A stretch of DNA of 64,000 bases from Motacilla alba alba (Eukaryota; Chordata; Aves; Passeriformes; Motacillidae). The first letter of the stretch is position 1. Each line of letters starts with the position of its first letter. Both the position numbers and the translations under genes were made by a program. The stretch spans positions 14,509,850 to 14,573,849 of the forward strand of contig NC_052031.1 in the NCBI RefSeq assembly GCF_015832195.1. Direction: 5' to 3'. The notes beneath the pieces were generated by a model. The model saw nothing but the letters and a program-made list of their open reading frames with translations, ran no database searches and was not told the origin of the DNA. Below, one piece after another: positions 12,901-23,800 of this stretch.

Positions 12901-15900
12901 TCACTGTGCCTCCTCCCAAGCAGAGCATCTCCAAGGGTGTGGAGTTTAGTAAAATTGATCCTTAGGTTTGTCAATGTAATGAGATCTGGAAGGAAAGAAG
13001 AGGAGAGATCAGGAGCTGGAGTTCAGTCTAAAATGAACAGTATGAAATCTTCAGCTTGAATCAGTCATCCAAGAATTTTGCCATAGTGAAGAAATAATGA
13101 AAATGATCCACTATTGGCCAAGATCAGTAATGCCTACAGTGGCAGTGCAGGGACCCACTCCTGGCACACAGCTGCATAAGTGTTAGCATCCTACTTGGTA
13201 TGGCTTTGCATTTTCCCAGCCACTGTCTTCATGGGTTCATGTGTACCTCTGTGACTGCTCTCAAAAAGCAGTATGGAATGGGCCTGAATCCAAAGGGAAA
13301 GACAGTTTAGCTTCATGGATGTGCTCTGCAGAGCTTTGCTGTTTGTCCCCAGGGCTAGAGAACAAGATTGGCCCATTTAATTTACTAATACAATGTCTCC
13401 CTAAGATCTTTAGGTACCTAATTTTCAACATCATTGACTTACACCAGCTGAGCTGTTGACCCTTTCAGTGTAAAAACAAACAATATCAGCAAAGTGTCAC
13501 TGGACAAAACATGTAGTGTCCATACCTTGGATATATGGCACATATGGATTTTCTATTTCAAAGCTGGGATCCAAGGCTTTTAAAACAACCTGCAAAACAA
13601 ATCAATACAGCACTAGAGATGAGATGAGCAGCCACCAAAGGGATCAAAGGACAGGCCTCTGCTTTTAGCAGACACAGACAAGAGACCTTCAGTTCCACAA
13701 ATGATTTGAACCATACAAACAGACACTTGACAGTACCTCGCCTTCAGTGGAGGGCTCGATGTCGGAATATCTTGAATCACAAACAACATCTCCAACACTT
13801 TTTGCTGGACCAGAAGAGATGTTGGGGAAAGAAGCTGCACAATCATGTGCAAAATATCGAAACACTTTCCAGGTCTTACCAAAATCAGTAGAGCGCTCAA
13901 CCAGCATAGCTGCAGGCCGAAATGTCTGCAAGAAACATTTCAAGAATTCCCAAAGCCAGCATTAATAAGACACCTTAGGGGTTGTGATATTGATATTCCT
14001 CTTTGGAGGATGCTAAAATTTTGTATATGAGAGTTTATAGGCTCATTACAGGTACTGTGATAGTTACATGAGGTGTCTGAAAAAGCTCATTAGAACCTCT
14101 CTCCAGCAAAAAGGAAAGATAACATTTCAGATGGATACGTGATTGCTTTCTAAGTAAGGAAGTTTACCATAACAATTAGGAATTTAGTACAAAAAAAATG
14201 TAATCATCTGGATCATAATCGATATGCATGAACTGAACAAAATTGAAAGAGTAACTGCAGTTCAGATATGTCCTATATTTTTGGAGAGTAATTTTGCGAA
14301 GTATTTTTTCAGTTTTAATTCTTGGATTTATAGAAAATAGGTTCAGAAGGCACACGAAGCTGTTCAGTCTATCCTCCTCCTCTAAGGCAGGATCAACTAT
14401 AATTTAACCATACTTGACAGGTGTTTATCTAACCTCTCCTTACAAACCTCTAAAGATGGAGCTTTCATTGCCTCTCTAAGCAATTTATTCCTGTGGTTAA
14501 TTAGTGTATAATATTACATAAAAGCTCTGGTAAAAGATGTACCTTAAAGGTCAGGATAAGATGGCTGAATTGGAATAAAGTTTCTAGGTCCAATCTAATG
14601 CTGACATGGTCAATGCCTGAAAAGAGAATGAAAATGAAGTGCACAATGTGTACATTGAAGGGGTTGCTGAGACAGTTTTCCCATGGGGCATTTAAAGATG
14701 CCTTTTCCAGCAGAGCAGCTAGACCCTTTAGGGCATCCCCTGTGCACAAACCCGTGCAGCTGGCCCTCTCTCCGGGGCAATACCATGTGCTGCCTTCCTG
14801 GCACTGTCACCAGCAATGCTGCATGTCACTGAGACTGCAGGAGGTCGCTGAAGGTCCTGCTCACATAATTCAGACTGTAAATGATGGTCATAGCAGGGTG
14901 CTGGGTTTGTGTTTTTCTATATGCAGTTAGGTTTATTTTTTAAAATCCATTCAAATAATTCACTTACTGCTAAGAAAGAAAAAGAGAACTAATAAAATGA
15001 GGTATTTTTTCATGCTAAACAGAGGTGTTAAACCCTTCTACACTTCCAGAAATTTTTCATTAGCAGAACTACTGCACCAGGCATCTTCCAACACTGCAAC
15101 GAATATGGAAAAAAACCTCCAGAGGTCCCACACTCTCTGTAGAGAGTTCCAGGAGCTCAGCTGATATCCCCATTGTACACATTTGGAGTCTCAGGACTCC
15201 TGCTGACCAGGCTGTGCATGAGACCTCATCCCAGAAGGAAGACTGAGAGAACAAGGAAAGCTCCTCTCACAGCTGGCCCACAGCTTTATTGGCAGTGGTG
15301 TCCAAAGCCAGTGACAGATCCTTACTAAACTCCATGAAAAAACAAGGCTTATGGATTTTCACCTGGATACTCAAAATAGAGGTAACATATTATCTTATTT
15401 TTCTATGACTTAACTTCCAACCAGTCAAATGCTTTTCACGTAATCCCTGTATGTCAAATAAGACAGAGTAAATGTTGTTCCTCCTAGCATGTCTTCCCAG
15501 AGAAGATGTAAGGATACTATCTTCATCAATTCTGGGATTGCACATATCCTCAGCAAGTTGCAGAGGACACCAAGCCTAGTGGTGCTGCTGACACATGTGA
15601 AAGATCAGTGACCATCCAGAGGGACCTGGAAAAGCTCGAGCTGTGGGCTCCTGGGAGTCTAGTGAGATTTGTCAAGACCAAGTGCAAGGTGCTACACCTG
15701 GGTTAGGACAACCCCAAAATCATACATGCTGGAGGATGAATGGATCAAGAACAGCCCTGCAGAAAATGAACTTGGGAATATCAGAATAAGGGAGCTGACA
15801 GCTAAGCTTTATTTAATTTTTTCCTAAACTATTATTTCTTTTAAAATAATTTTTAAATGGGTGTTTGTGTTTTACAGATGTTCTTTATATTACATCTGTA

Positions 15901-18900
15901 GGAAAATCTATATTTTGCCCCAAATGAAAATTCTCTGTCAGGGCAGACACCCTGTGGAAAATATATGTCTTTCATGTATGAGCAAGCATTGCCACACATC
16001 CTCTGGTCAGCTCTTGGAGGTGCTGAGTTTAAAACTTGTCCATAGAAACACAGACTTCCTGAAATCTTATCTTGCTACACACAGATGGGTTTTAATCACT
16101 CAGTATTACCTAATCAAAGAACAGATGCAGGGTTTTTTTCATCTGTTCATGAAGGCAACTTTGTGAAAGCCAATTATGTAAAGAAATCCCACAGTAACAT
16201 TTTGCAATAATGTTTTCTCTGAGGAACTTACCATTTTCTGACTGCCACCACTTCTTCTTCCTTTCGGGCTCAAACGTTGTGATAACATTTTCGACCATGT
16301 GACTGTTGTGCTGGGTATAGGGATTATATGGGTATCTGGAATCACAGAGAAAGCACTTCTCTTCAGCCTAGAAAACAAAATGAACAAAATAAAAGCTTAA
16401 TTTGGATTCTTCACTAAAAATTAGGTGGATGTACATACACTTATGCCATTGCAAGGCTTGAATCTGTCTTGTTGCTTTGGATGCCTGTGCTTTTAATCAC
16501 TCAGGCTTTTCATATACAAGCCCAAGAGAACCATCATATGCACGAAGCATGCACACAGTAAGTGCTGGTCATGGTCTTCCCCAGGTACTTTATAAAAATT
16601 ACACTTTTTCGGTTGTGGAGAAAGGATCTCAGTAAGACCAGGTGCAAGGTAAGTAGTTGGTTTGGGATGACACCACCACCCTGACCACTGTCAGTGTCTT
16701 TTGAAGCATAGGGGAACTGGGAAAGTTTAAAACCAATGCAAAGGAGGAAAACCAGGATATCAATAGGATACAAGGGTCTTATTTGAAAATGCTACAAGCA
16801 GAAGATGATTACCTGATAATGATTAACTGATATCTCAGTTCTGAATGAGAGGCTTTCATAGTGAGGGCAAAGAGTTCCTGTTTAAGGTGATAAGATGGGG
16901 ATTGAGCTGGAGAGCAAGAAGAGGTGACAAGGCTAAGGTGCTTGGCTGGGAGATGGCCTGTGCTGGGCCATGGGGAGTGTCTGAGCAGCCATCACAGCCA
17001 GCAGGGTCCCCGGGAAGTGTTCAGCAGTGTGGGCAGGGGTGGATGCACTGCACAGGCTGAGTCCAGGAGATTTGGGCAGAGCGTAGTGTGAGGATGCAGG
17101 AACAAGCCACAGCAGAAGGTGATGCCCAAGGTGTGTGCCTGGCTGGTGGGAGCAGTGGCAGGAGGAAGAGGGGATGACACAGCACCCCAGAGGGAACTGA
17201 AGGAGGAGGCATGAGTTCAGTGCCCATGGCTGGGAGGCTGGAAATGACCCAGAAGGAGATGAGTGGCACACTCAGGATCCACAAAGAATTGGGAATGGCT
17301 TTAACATCTTTGCATTATGAAATCACCTGGGAATTTTTTGCATTTAAATAAATAAAGAGACATAGATTTACATAGATATAATTAATGTTTTCTTAAACGT
17401 GGTAATTTTGTATTATATTCAGTTATTCTATACCACACTTGACAAATGTATGAATGGACATTTTAGAAGACGAGCAAGAAACTAAAAAACAAAATACTCT
17501 GTCATCTCATTTCACAAAGCTCTGGTAAAGAGAGCTCAGGTTGTTGAAGCAGTTGGAAGGACCATGCATACTCACACATATTGTTTTTATAGACAAACAA
17601 TATGACACTGGGACAACTTATGTTTAAGGTTGCTCCATAAAAATCTGTTCCAAAGACAAGCATGTGCATGTCCATGTCTGGCAGATCCCATTTGCTTCTG
17701 AATTGTGCAGCCTTGTACTCTCCTCAACACTGAGTGCCCTGTCTTTTCCTTTCAAAACATATGTAAGTAGTAAATCAAATCATTGAGCTAAAACCCACTT
17801 AACCTACATTTTAAAAACACTAAGACATATTAAAGACTAAAAATTACTTGTAGTGCTGCTTCCCAAACACAAAGCAGTTGAATTTTATTTTTTTCCCCAT
17901 CTGAATCCCAGCTAAATCCTGGCTCTTGGTAGCTTGCCACATTGACTAATACCCACTTTCATGAGTAAGGTTTGCTCTTAAGAAATCTGGCACAGGTCAT
18001 CAGGGGAGGAGAGGAAGAACTTTGGTTTACAAGATGTAAGATGCAAACATTCCTGGTCTGCCTCCAGCAAAGAATTCAAAATGTGCTGGTGAGAAAGCAA
18101 ATTGAAAGTGGAGTGGCACTCTGATGCACTGTAGGTGCACAACACATTTAAGGCAAACTGATGGAACAGAACACATTGACAAAGGCTCTCTCTCTCTCTC
18201 TCTCTCAAGCTCTGCAAAGCAGCAGTTTGTAGTTTTCACCCTCTTCAGGAGATAGCCACCAGGGGTCAAGATATGCTGAAGCAGCATTAAATCACAGGGA
18301 TTATTGCAGAACAGCTGCTCCTTTTCATGAGTCTGTATTTACATAATTGAAAGGATAAGTACAGGCAAATGAAAATAATAATTTTTTTATTCCTTTTTGA
18401 TCTCCTCCTTAAAAGCAAGAATAAAAGGCAATCATCCAGCTTTAGGACCAGAAAGAGGATTCAGGCTATTTTAGCAAAGGAAAGAGATATATACATTTTG
18501 CAGAAAACTGTGGATACAATGTGCAACTTGGAGCAGTGCTTGGTTCCATGTCCATACTTTACTCTGCAAATGTGTCACAACATTAAGCTAGAAGGTCATA
18601 AACTGTAATTATTTTCAATTGCTTATAAATTAAGCTGTATTTTAAATTCCTCTTCAGCCTAGGCTATTATTTAGTGACAATATTTCTATTTGTGACAATT
18701 CATTAACTCAGTGGGACCAAGTCCTCCGGGATGTACAACAGGGGAATCCTCATTTCTGCACACCTTCCATATACCCTGTGGTTCCCCCTCCTCACTGCAG
18801 CCAGGGAGTGAGAGGCATCCCTCTGATCAGCCACATTTTGGATTTGCTGACCCACCCACATGGCCAAAGCCTGGACCACAGCATTAGGTCTTCCCTTTTC

Positions 18901-20875
18901 AGAGGTAAGGAGCTCTTTCTGCTTTCAGCAACATTGGCCTCATTTCAGATCAAGAGGAGAGTGTATGGTGTGAATCTCTTCACAGGCTGCCTCGGGTGTC
19001 AACACCATATGGACATGTCTTCTGGAGAAGGCCCTGCAGCCTGTGGGACCCCACTCCCCCTGCACTCACACACACAGACCGTGGGCTTCACCTCTGGGGC
19101 CTGAGTGGACTGAGAGGACTTGCAGAGCAAAGCTCCTTCAGAAATCCCTGGGCTCAATCCCTGTGCACCTCAGGGATGTTTCTCCCCCTTGAGAAGACAC
19201 ACATCACTGTGGAGGCTGTTTGCTGCCAAACCCTCCATATGTGCTGCAGTGAGGCACAGCCTTCCACCAGACTTAGTGTCACGCTGTCTGATAATTATTC
19301 AGGTAACTCCCACAGGAGCTGCCTAGTCTGGGCAAATTCCCCATACAGATGAGAATAAGGTTAGTAGCAAGAGTGAGAATATGGTGAGCGAGAGGAGTTC
19401 AGTTTATTAAAAAAAGAAAAAGAGCAAACCAACCTCTAGGTAGCCTATAATGCAGTACTTCTGAGGGCTGCTCATCCCACAGGTTGATGAGGCTGTCAGT
19501 TGCTTGCTGCGGCCCTGGAGAAGGTCCCCAAGGGCTGGGTGGCAGGACCCAGCTCCACAGTCATGCTGTGCATGCTGGGGTCTTATCAGCACTGAGCATA
19601 AAAGATGATCAAAGAAAGATTAAATTGTTTTATATAGCCAGCAGCATTCTCCAGACAAAATCAGTTAAATCCCAACACAAGCAGAAAACTCAATTATCCT
19701 TTGCCTGCACCCCTCCTGTCCTTAGTTACATATTTTTAAAAGAACTTCAGTAATGAACACACCATCTGCAAAACAATAATAAAAAGTACAGCTAGCATAT
19801 TGCAAATCTATGCTAAAACTTAAATTTTCAGCACACTGGCATTTTTACTGAAAAGTAATGTGCCATGAGCAATAATTTATTATGCTTCCCACCCTGACAT
19901 ACCCATTGCCAGCAACTCTACAAAAGAGCATGTCAACTGACTCTGTGAATAGAGACAGATTTGAATTAATTCCACTTATTTCTGTTGAAATAAGTGTCCA
20001 AGTTATAATGGTGGAAATGAGACCACGATTGAGACCAGGGTTGATATCAGGGGTCTCCCAGATTTTCTTTTAATTTGCAATGAATCTCTTGTCCAGTGTC
20101 AGAACCCTGTCAGACCCCATGAAGTGGTCATTAATAAATTAAAAGAGTAATTCTGAATTCTCTGAATAATTGCAGGACTTTGTTTTGCCTGAAACAACTT
20201 TCAGTATCTTCCCTATCATATTAAGACTTCCCTTACAGGGCTTTTCCTTTTAAACAAGTTCTGTCCTGAAACTCTGCAAAGGAATGGGTACCTTTGAGGC
20301 TATATCCATCCAGCTTTACTTGGCTCAACTTGTTAGAAAAGGTGCAGTTAAAAAACCCCTACAACTGATACTTGAAGATCCCACAGAACACTAGGAATAC
20401 AACTACAACAGTAAAAATACAGCATTTTGTTGCCAGATTTCAGTCTATGGCTCAGGCTATAATTCAGATGATGAGTGACACGACTCTTCAGATGTAAAGC
20501 AGTGCCTATGTGTAGTTAGCCTGCTCTTTTTAGCTATACAAACCCATGCTCATTACTCATTAGCAGATGTTGATTGCCCCTTTCAGGACCTGAATCAGAC
20601 TCAATTACAATATGTATGTTTTCTTTGTACTTGAAGATATCATATCTCGTAGGTCTCTCACTGGCAGGAGAGTGGGGAATAAGGATTCACTGTCAAGTGT
20701 TTCTCAATGGCATTTTCTTAAAAGAAGTACTTCAACAAAATCTTGGAAAGGTGTGTAAATCACATGATAATATTATAAAATTGGCCTGAGTCACTGTAGC
20801 ATCTGTACTTACTGAGGTGTAACAGGATGGCCAGCCCCAGCCTCATGCCTCCCCATCAAACTCTGACTGGTACTG
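724..20875 (-). CDS. LAMB4: Laminin subunit beta-4, N-terminal part (20 coding exons; 3' part outside window)
   Basis: Secreted laminin beta chain that would join alpha and gamma chains in a heterotrimer of the basement membrane. Twenty coding exons join in phase to give about 938 codons: signal peptide (about 1-20), LN polymerisation domain (about 25-264), LE EGF-like repeats (about 265-535), LF/laminin IV type B domain (about 545-800), then further LE repeats that run past base 724. Beta-4 was chosen over beta-1 and beta-2 because stretches such as [21 protein letters not shown] and [11 protein letters not shown] follow my recall of human LAMB4 almost exactly, as do LF blocks containing VTWTG.GFARV. 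No stop or frameshift was seen in any exon. The coiled-coil C-terminus is not in the window. The span includes the 5' UTR part of the start-codon exon; any further upstream exon is not located. Intron contents are noted separately where they are recognisable. Confidence 0.93.
1160..1303 (-). CDS. LAMB4: LAMB4 coding exon 19 (LE repeat after LF)
   Basis: 144 nt, residues about 814-861. Codes [19 protein letters not shown], then [16 protein letters not shown] and SYGFGFHGC, a laminin EGF repeat. Acceptor ccttgccag, donor gtgagt. Confidence 0.94.
2490..2525. repeat. Two-copy 16 bp tandem duplication
   Basis: The unit catgctgaccatctac occurs twice in tandem inside a LAMB4 intron. No function apparent. 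Confidence 0.7.
2640..2817 (-). CDS. LAMB4: LAMB4 coding exon 18 (end of LF domain)
   Basis: 178 nt, residues about 755-813. Codes [19 protein letters not shown], then [17 protein letters not shown] and [15 protein letters not shown], matching human beta-4 closely. Acceptor aacaaag, donor gtaagg. Confidence 0.92.
3730..3850 (-). CDS. LAMB4: LAMB4 coding exon 17 (LF domain)
   Basis: 121 nt. Completes an arginine codon and codes [19 protein letters not shown], then VYFSQ and [12 protein letters not shown] and YF.DVYFSQ are characteristic of the LF domain. Acceptor gctaaacag, donor gtgagt. Confidence 0.9.
4541..4662 (-). CDS. LAMB4: LAMB4 coding exon 16 (LF domain)
   Basis: 122 nt, 40 codons plus two bases. 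Codes [19 protein letters not shown] and [10 protein letters not shown], which parallels the human DW...HC...FALPA pattern. Acceptor gatttatag. The donor is gtctga, weak beyond the GT. Low overall similarity, but position, cysteine and both phases fit. Confidence 0.75.
5854..6039 (-). CDS. LAMB4: LAMB4 coding exon 15 (LF domain)
   Basis: 186 nt, 62 codons. Codes [19 protein letters not shown], then [17 protein letters not shown], the core of the laminin IV type B domain. Acceptor gtctctgcag, donor gtactt, phase 0 at both ends. The 26 residues before VTWTG align with human beta-4 without gaps. Confidence 0.93.
6753..6884 (-). CDS. LAMB4: Probable extra LAMB4 exon in LF domain (44 codons)
   Basis: 132 nt, phase 0 at both ends, with acceptor ttacttcatag and donor gtaaat. 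It codes 44 residues including [20 protein letters not shown] and a basic stretch [10 protein letters not shown], and fits between exons 13 and 15 without shifting frame. I do not recall an equivalent in human LAMB4, where the flanking exons are directly adjacent. It may be an ancestral exon lost in mammals, an alternative cassette, or a chance open stretch with good splice sites. Confidence 0.6.
7813..7963 (-). CDS. LAMB4: LAMB4 coding exon 13 (half LE repeat leading into LF domain)
   Basis: 151 nt, residues about 517-567. Codes [20 protein letters not shown], then [19 protein letters not shown] and [11 protein letters not shown]. The PGYFF...YEAE tract is the standard entry into the beta LF domain. 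Acceptor tcccgcag, donor gtaggt; ends in phase 0. Confidence 0.92.
8925..9004 (-). CDS. LAMB4: LAMB4 coding exon 12 (LE repeat 4, second part)
   Basis: 80 nt, residues about 491-516. Codes [19 protein letters not shown] and IGGSQNN, ending in two bases of a leucine codon. Acceptor tataccag, donor gtaagt. Too short to appear as a long ORF; found by reading the minus strand for the expected YWGL motif. Confidence 0.85.
9462..9571 (-). CDS. LAMB4: LAMB4 coding exon 11 (LE repeat 4, first part)
   Basis: 110 nt, residues about 454-490. Codes [16 protein letters not shown], then [18 protein letters not shown]. Acceptor gtccctgcag, donor gtacgt. The donor fixes a phase-0 end, so the next exon must start with GCA GGA TAC. 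Confidence 0.9.
10270..10449 (-). CDS. LAMB4: LAMB4 coding exon 10 (LE repeat 3)
   Basis: 180 nt, residues about 394-453. Codes [14 protein letters not shown], then [19 protein letters not shown] and [20 protein letters not shown]. Acceptor ctgcctgcag, donor gtatgt. The exon is markedly more GC- and CpG-rich than its introns. Confidence 0.94.
11045..11233 (-). CDS. LAMB4: LAMB4 coding exon 9 (LE repeat 2)
   Basis: 189 nt, residues about 331-393. Codes [17 protein letters not shown], then [13 protein letters not shown] and [15 protein letters not shown], a laminin EGF-like repeat. Acceptor ttggtttcag, donor gtaagc. Confidence 0.94.
11767..11887 (-). CDS. LAMB4: LAMB4 coding exon 8 (LE repeat 1)
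   Basis: 121 nt, residues about 291-330. Codes [19 protein letters not shown], then [14 protein letters not shown] and DNACK, a laminin-type EGF repeat. Acceptor cattacag, donor gtaact. A long GGAGA repeat (CT-rich on this strand) begins about 44 nt upstream of the acceptor. Confidence 0.93.
11931..12020. repeat. (GGAGA)18 pentanucleotide microsatellite
   Basis: Eighteen uninterrupted GGAGA units. On the LAMB4 sense strand this is a (TCTCC)18 polypyrimidine run ending about 44 nt before the acceptor of coding exon 8, inside the zone where branch point and pyrimidine tract act. Likely length-polymorphic. Confidence 0.98.
12771..12985 (-). CDS. LAMB4: LAMB4 coding exon 7 (end of LN, start of first LE repeat)
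   Basis: 215 nt, residues about 219-290. It codes [20 protein letters not shown], then [21 protein letters not shown], ending GDVFHQSGM. This is the LN to LE1 junction and the block closest to human beta-4 rather than beta-1. Acceptor cttccag, donor gtgcgt. Confidence 0.95.
13526..13589 (-). CDS. LAMB4: LAMB4 coding exon 6 (LN domain)
   Basis: 64 nt coding [21 protein letters not shown] minus the final split codon, residues about 198-218. Acceptor ttgttttgcag, donor gtatgg. Phase 0 in, phase 1 out, matching both neighbours. Confidence 0.9.
13737..13925 (-). CDS. LAMB4: LAMB4 coding exon 5 (LN domain)
   Basis: 189 nt, exactly 63 codons, residues about 135-197. It codes [19 protein letters not shown], then [15 protein letters not shown] and [15 protein letters not shown]. 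Acceptor tttcttgcag, donor gtactg, phase 0 at both ends. Confidence 0.95.
14340..14545 (-). mobile_element. Old CR1 LINE 3' fragment
   Basis: On the minus strand this reads as the CR1 3' untranslated region: a gcaatgaaagctccatc block, then agaggttagataaacacctg, then gttgatcctgcctt. It sits in the LAMB4 intron between coding exons 4 and 5, in the same sense as the gene. Diverged and truncated, with no coding potential. Confidence 0.7.
14543..14616 (-). CDS. LAMB4: LAMB4 coding exon 4 (LN domain)
   Basis: 74 nt, completes the split glycine codon and gives [23 protein letters not shown], residues about 110-134. Acceptor cttttcag, donor gtacat. Ends in phase 0. Confidence 0.92.
15545..15800 (+). 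mobile_element. CR1 LINE fragment from end of reverse transcriptase ORF
   Basis: The plus-strand translation shows the tail of a CR1 ORF2: an ADDTK-like motif ([11 protein letters not shown]), [12 protein letters not shown] and KCKVLHLG, interrupted by stops. It is a broken copy in the intron between LAMB4 coding exons 3 and 4, antisense to the gene. Confidence 0.75.
16232..16367 (-). CDS. LAMB4: LAMB4 coding exon 3 (LN domain)
   Basis: 136 nt, residues about 65-109 plus one base. Acceptor ctag, donor gtaagt. It codes [19 protein letters not shown] followed by ENVITTF and [10 protein letters not shown], the most conserved tract of laminin beta LN domains. Confidence 0.93.
18186..18206. repeat. 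(CT)n dinucleotide microsatellite
   Basis: About ten CT units in the LAMB4 intron between coding exons 2 and 3. The rest of that intron (16,368-19,433) shows no exon-like sequence; a GA-rich tract lies at 16,850-17,280. Confidence 0.9.
19434..19591 (-). CDS. LAMB4: LAMB4 coding exon 2 (end of signal peptide, start of LN domain)
   Basis: 158 nt, residues about 12-64. It begins after a tttatgctcag acceptor and ends GGCTACCTAGAG before a gttggt donor. It codes the LN start: [21 protein letters not shown] and [10 protein letters not shown], with cysteines at the usual laminin-beta LN positions. An alternative acceptor a few codons downstream would also keep frame, but this one completes the split start-exon codon and keeps the human length. 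Confidence 0.85.
20813..20875 (-). CDS. LAMB4: LAMB4 exon with start codon and signal peptide (coding part 20,813-20,846)
   Basis: The minus strand reads an acceptor (tttctcttgcag), 29 nt of 5' UTR, then ATG at 20,846 coding [11 protein letters not shown], and ends with one extra base before a gtaagt donor. The split codon is completed by the next exon at 19,591, giving [23 protein letters not shown]. This aligns without gaps with the human signal peptide and first cysteine as I recall them. The exon is too short to show as an ORF. The acceptor implies at least one more 5' UTR exon upstream, which I could not place. Confidence 0.75.
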
Positions 20876-23800
20876 CTGCAAGAGAAAAACTGGTCCATCA
20901 CTTGGTCCTCTCGCTCACCAGGGCACACGGGTGTACCCAGAACCAGCCTTTAGTGAAGTGACAGAGATGTAATAAAAATAGAAAGCCTAAAAGGAAACCC
21001 TAGCTTTGATTTAGTTGTAGAAAAAACAAATCTCATGATGGAAACTTCAGCACTGAAACTGGGATGAAAGCAGAAGAGCACTTCACAAAGGCTTCCAGAC
21101 AAGACCGTGAAAACATATTCACGCTTAGTATAAAATATAACCAGAATGTTATCAGCTAAAATACTGTAGTATTCAAACAAAAAAACACCTCAATTCTAAG
21201 CAGATTCAGCAGAGCTGTTTGCAAAGCTCGACTCTTTCTCTGGAGATTCTAGTTTATTTTCATTAACTTAAAAGATAGTCAGAGGTCCTAATGAAGATGC
21301 CACTGAGAAGTGCCTGATGTCAGGTGCTATGAATTTTGTCAGAAACCTGATACAAGTGCATCTTAAGGGGTAATGAAGAAAACCAGGTCATGTCAGCATC
21401 AATGCAAAAAAACTTGTACAGGGGAAACTCAGCATGAGTCCAAGAGAGATTGACTGTGGCATTATGGCATCCTTCCTCTCCCTATTTACCTGGAAGAAAG
21501 TAAGACTTGCCAGCACAAAAGTGTTGGCTAAACAAAAGGCAGCCATGGGTATAAAAGAAAGTCCAGCATCCTGCTACCAAGTAGAACTCCCAAACTAAAC
21601 CTGTCCCAGTCTTTGCATCTTCCACCTTTCTCCACCTGTAGGAACCGGTGAGGCTGGTGTGTCCTGAAACAGTTCCAGCTGCTGGGGCATCCCTGTATGA
21701 GCATGCCCCAAGCACCGCTTCCCAGCTGTGTTCTTGTTCCTCATCCTCACACAGCCATCACTGTACCGAGTGAGCTTAAATGATATACACCCCCAGAGTA
21801 GTGGGAACAGAAACAAAAGCACTTCAGGTATTGCATGTGGGCTTGGTGCACCCAGCTCTATAGAGCACATGACAACAGCTGTACCTAGATGAGTACTTCA
21901 GCAACCAGAGGCAGGGAAAGCTAGCAAGGGTCACCAGGCTTTCATGATGCTGTCTGTCACTGTCACCTGCCACAACCACAGAGAGCGTGGCATGTGGCAG
22001 GGAGATGGTGCTGGTGAGCACCCATGCAGCTGTGCCTGGCTACAGAGAGACCTGGCCACAGACCCACTGTCCAAGGCAAAACTGAGCAAATACTTTCCCT
22101 CTGTGATGGACTTCAAATTTTATACTCTGTCAGAATAATGGACAGACTCAGAGATAATTTAAGCTGCAACCACTGCCACAGCACTGTTGTGAAACACAAG
22201 TGCCCCAGGTGAGCAATCTTGGCAGTTACACATCCAATTCCTACCTTAACACTGTGACATGTAATACAAGTGATACTCTCTAACCCTCACTCCCTTTAAT
22301 GGAGAAACAAGGAGTAGAAAAACCCCGACATACTTTGGTTCCATGCTTAACAGGAAAATTAAATACTGAAGAGGTCTTACCTGGGTTCCAGGCAGCCAAG
22401 TGTCACAGCTGGGAATGAGCAGAGCTGAGCGAGGGAAGCAAGCAAAGGCATACTTGTGCACTTCAGCTGGAGAAGACAGCACGTCCCCCGAGGCACCAAG
22501 GTGTAGGTGAGAATGAGACCCAGCCTGCAACCTGTCAAAAGCTTGATTTGTGAACACCTTCTGCTTCTGGCATCAGCAAATATATTCACTGAAAGACAAT
22601 TGTGACAGGTTAAGTTCATGGCAGAAAAAGTTCATGCAACTGAAAACAGAAGGCTGGGATTCTTAAAGTGCTGGCAAACAACACCTTGTTTGTTGTTTAA
22701 TTAAACATCTGTTCAGTTGGTCTGGTTTGAAATCAAACATCAAAGTCTTTATAACTAGTTAGCATCAGAAGTCTAGTGGCTCTGGATTATCTGACCATGG
22801 GCTAAAAAGGATAACTCCTTACAGCAGGAGTGGGAATGGTCTGGAGGGCTGTTGGGGTTCTGAGGTGACTGCAAACATGCCTGCCAGACAGCTGTGATTG
22901 CATTTGTGTGGGCATATTGAGCCAAATCTGAAACAATTAAAACTCTGGATCATCAATGTGGGCACTAGGTTTTTGTCAATTTAAAGCTGAAGACAACAGG
23001 GCAACTTGAGTCATGGCTTTGCATTTCAGTACAAGTTTTGCCTGTAACTGTCCCCAGCAGCAAGCACAGGACAGGGACTGATGTGTGGGGTACAGCACAG
23101 TCACGGGCAACACGGGGATGGAGCAGCTCTGAAATAGTGCTCAACAGCTCATGTGCAGAACTGGCCACTGCTTTCTGCTGTCTTTATTGAAACGTGTGGC
23201 ACTGTGATTCCAGTTTTCACAATGGCAGGTTGCCTTGAGACACAATTTTAGAGGTGACATATTTGTTATCAGTTCTCCTCTGACTGTTTGTAAGGCTTAA
23301 TTCATGATAATCTGCCAAGTAGCATCACACATCCTTAAACAGAAGGTTTTTTATATGAGCAAAATATAGTTTTATAAATTAATCACTGCCTTTTCTTTTG
23401 GTTGTTTCTATTATTTTAGGGAAAAAAAAAGAAAGAAAGGTGGTTCTTTAATCCTATTGCAATGCTCAGTACTAAGTGCCCTCTGCCATTATTAAAATTA
23501 ACTCTAGCAAAAATAATTCTTATACTTAATTTTTTTGAAATTATTTTCCTCAAATGCATGTGGAAATTACTTGTGAGAGACTTTTTTCAGGCTGATTTAA
23601 TCTGCATTTGGTTTGCACTTATGCATGATTAATTATTTTACAGATGGTTTATACTTAGTGGGTTTTGGTATTCGGAAAAAGACTAAATGATATATTAAGA
23701 TATTAATTTCACTTTTTATGTGCAAGCAGTATGTCAAATGTTGCCTGAAAGAGACACATATAACTGAAGAAAGTATTATTACTATGATGCTACTAAATTA

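Noticed and set aside
724..20875. Assignment of the laminin gene as LAMB1 or LAMB2
   Set aside because: Exon 7 and the LF exons follow beta-4 much more closely, for example LGDALLGRR where beta-1 has LGDNLLD-type sequence.
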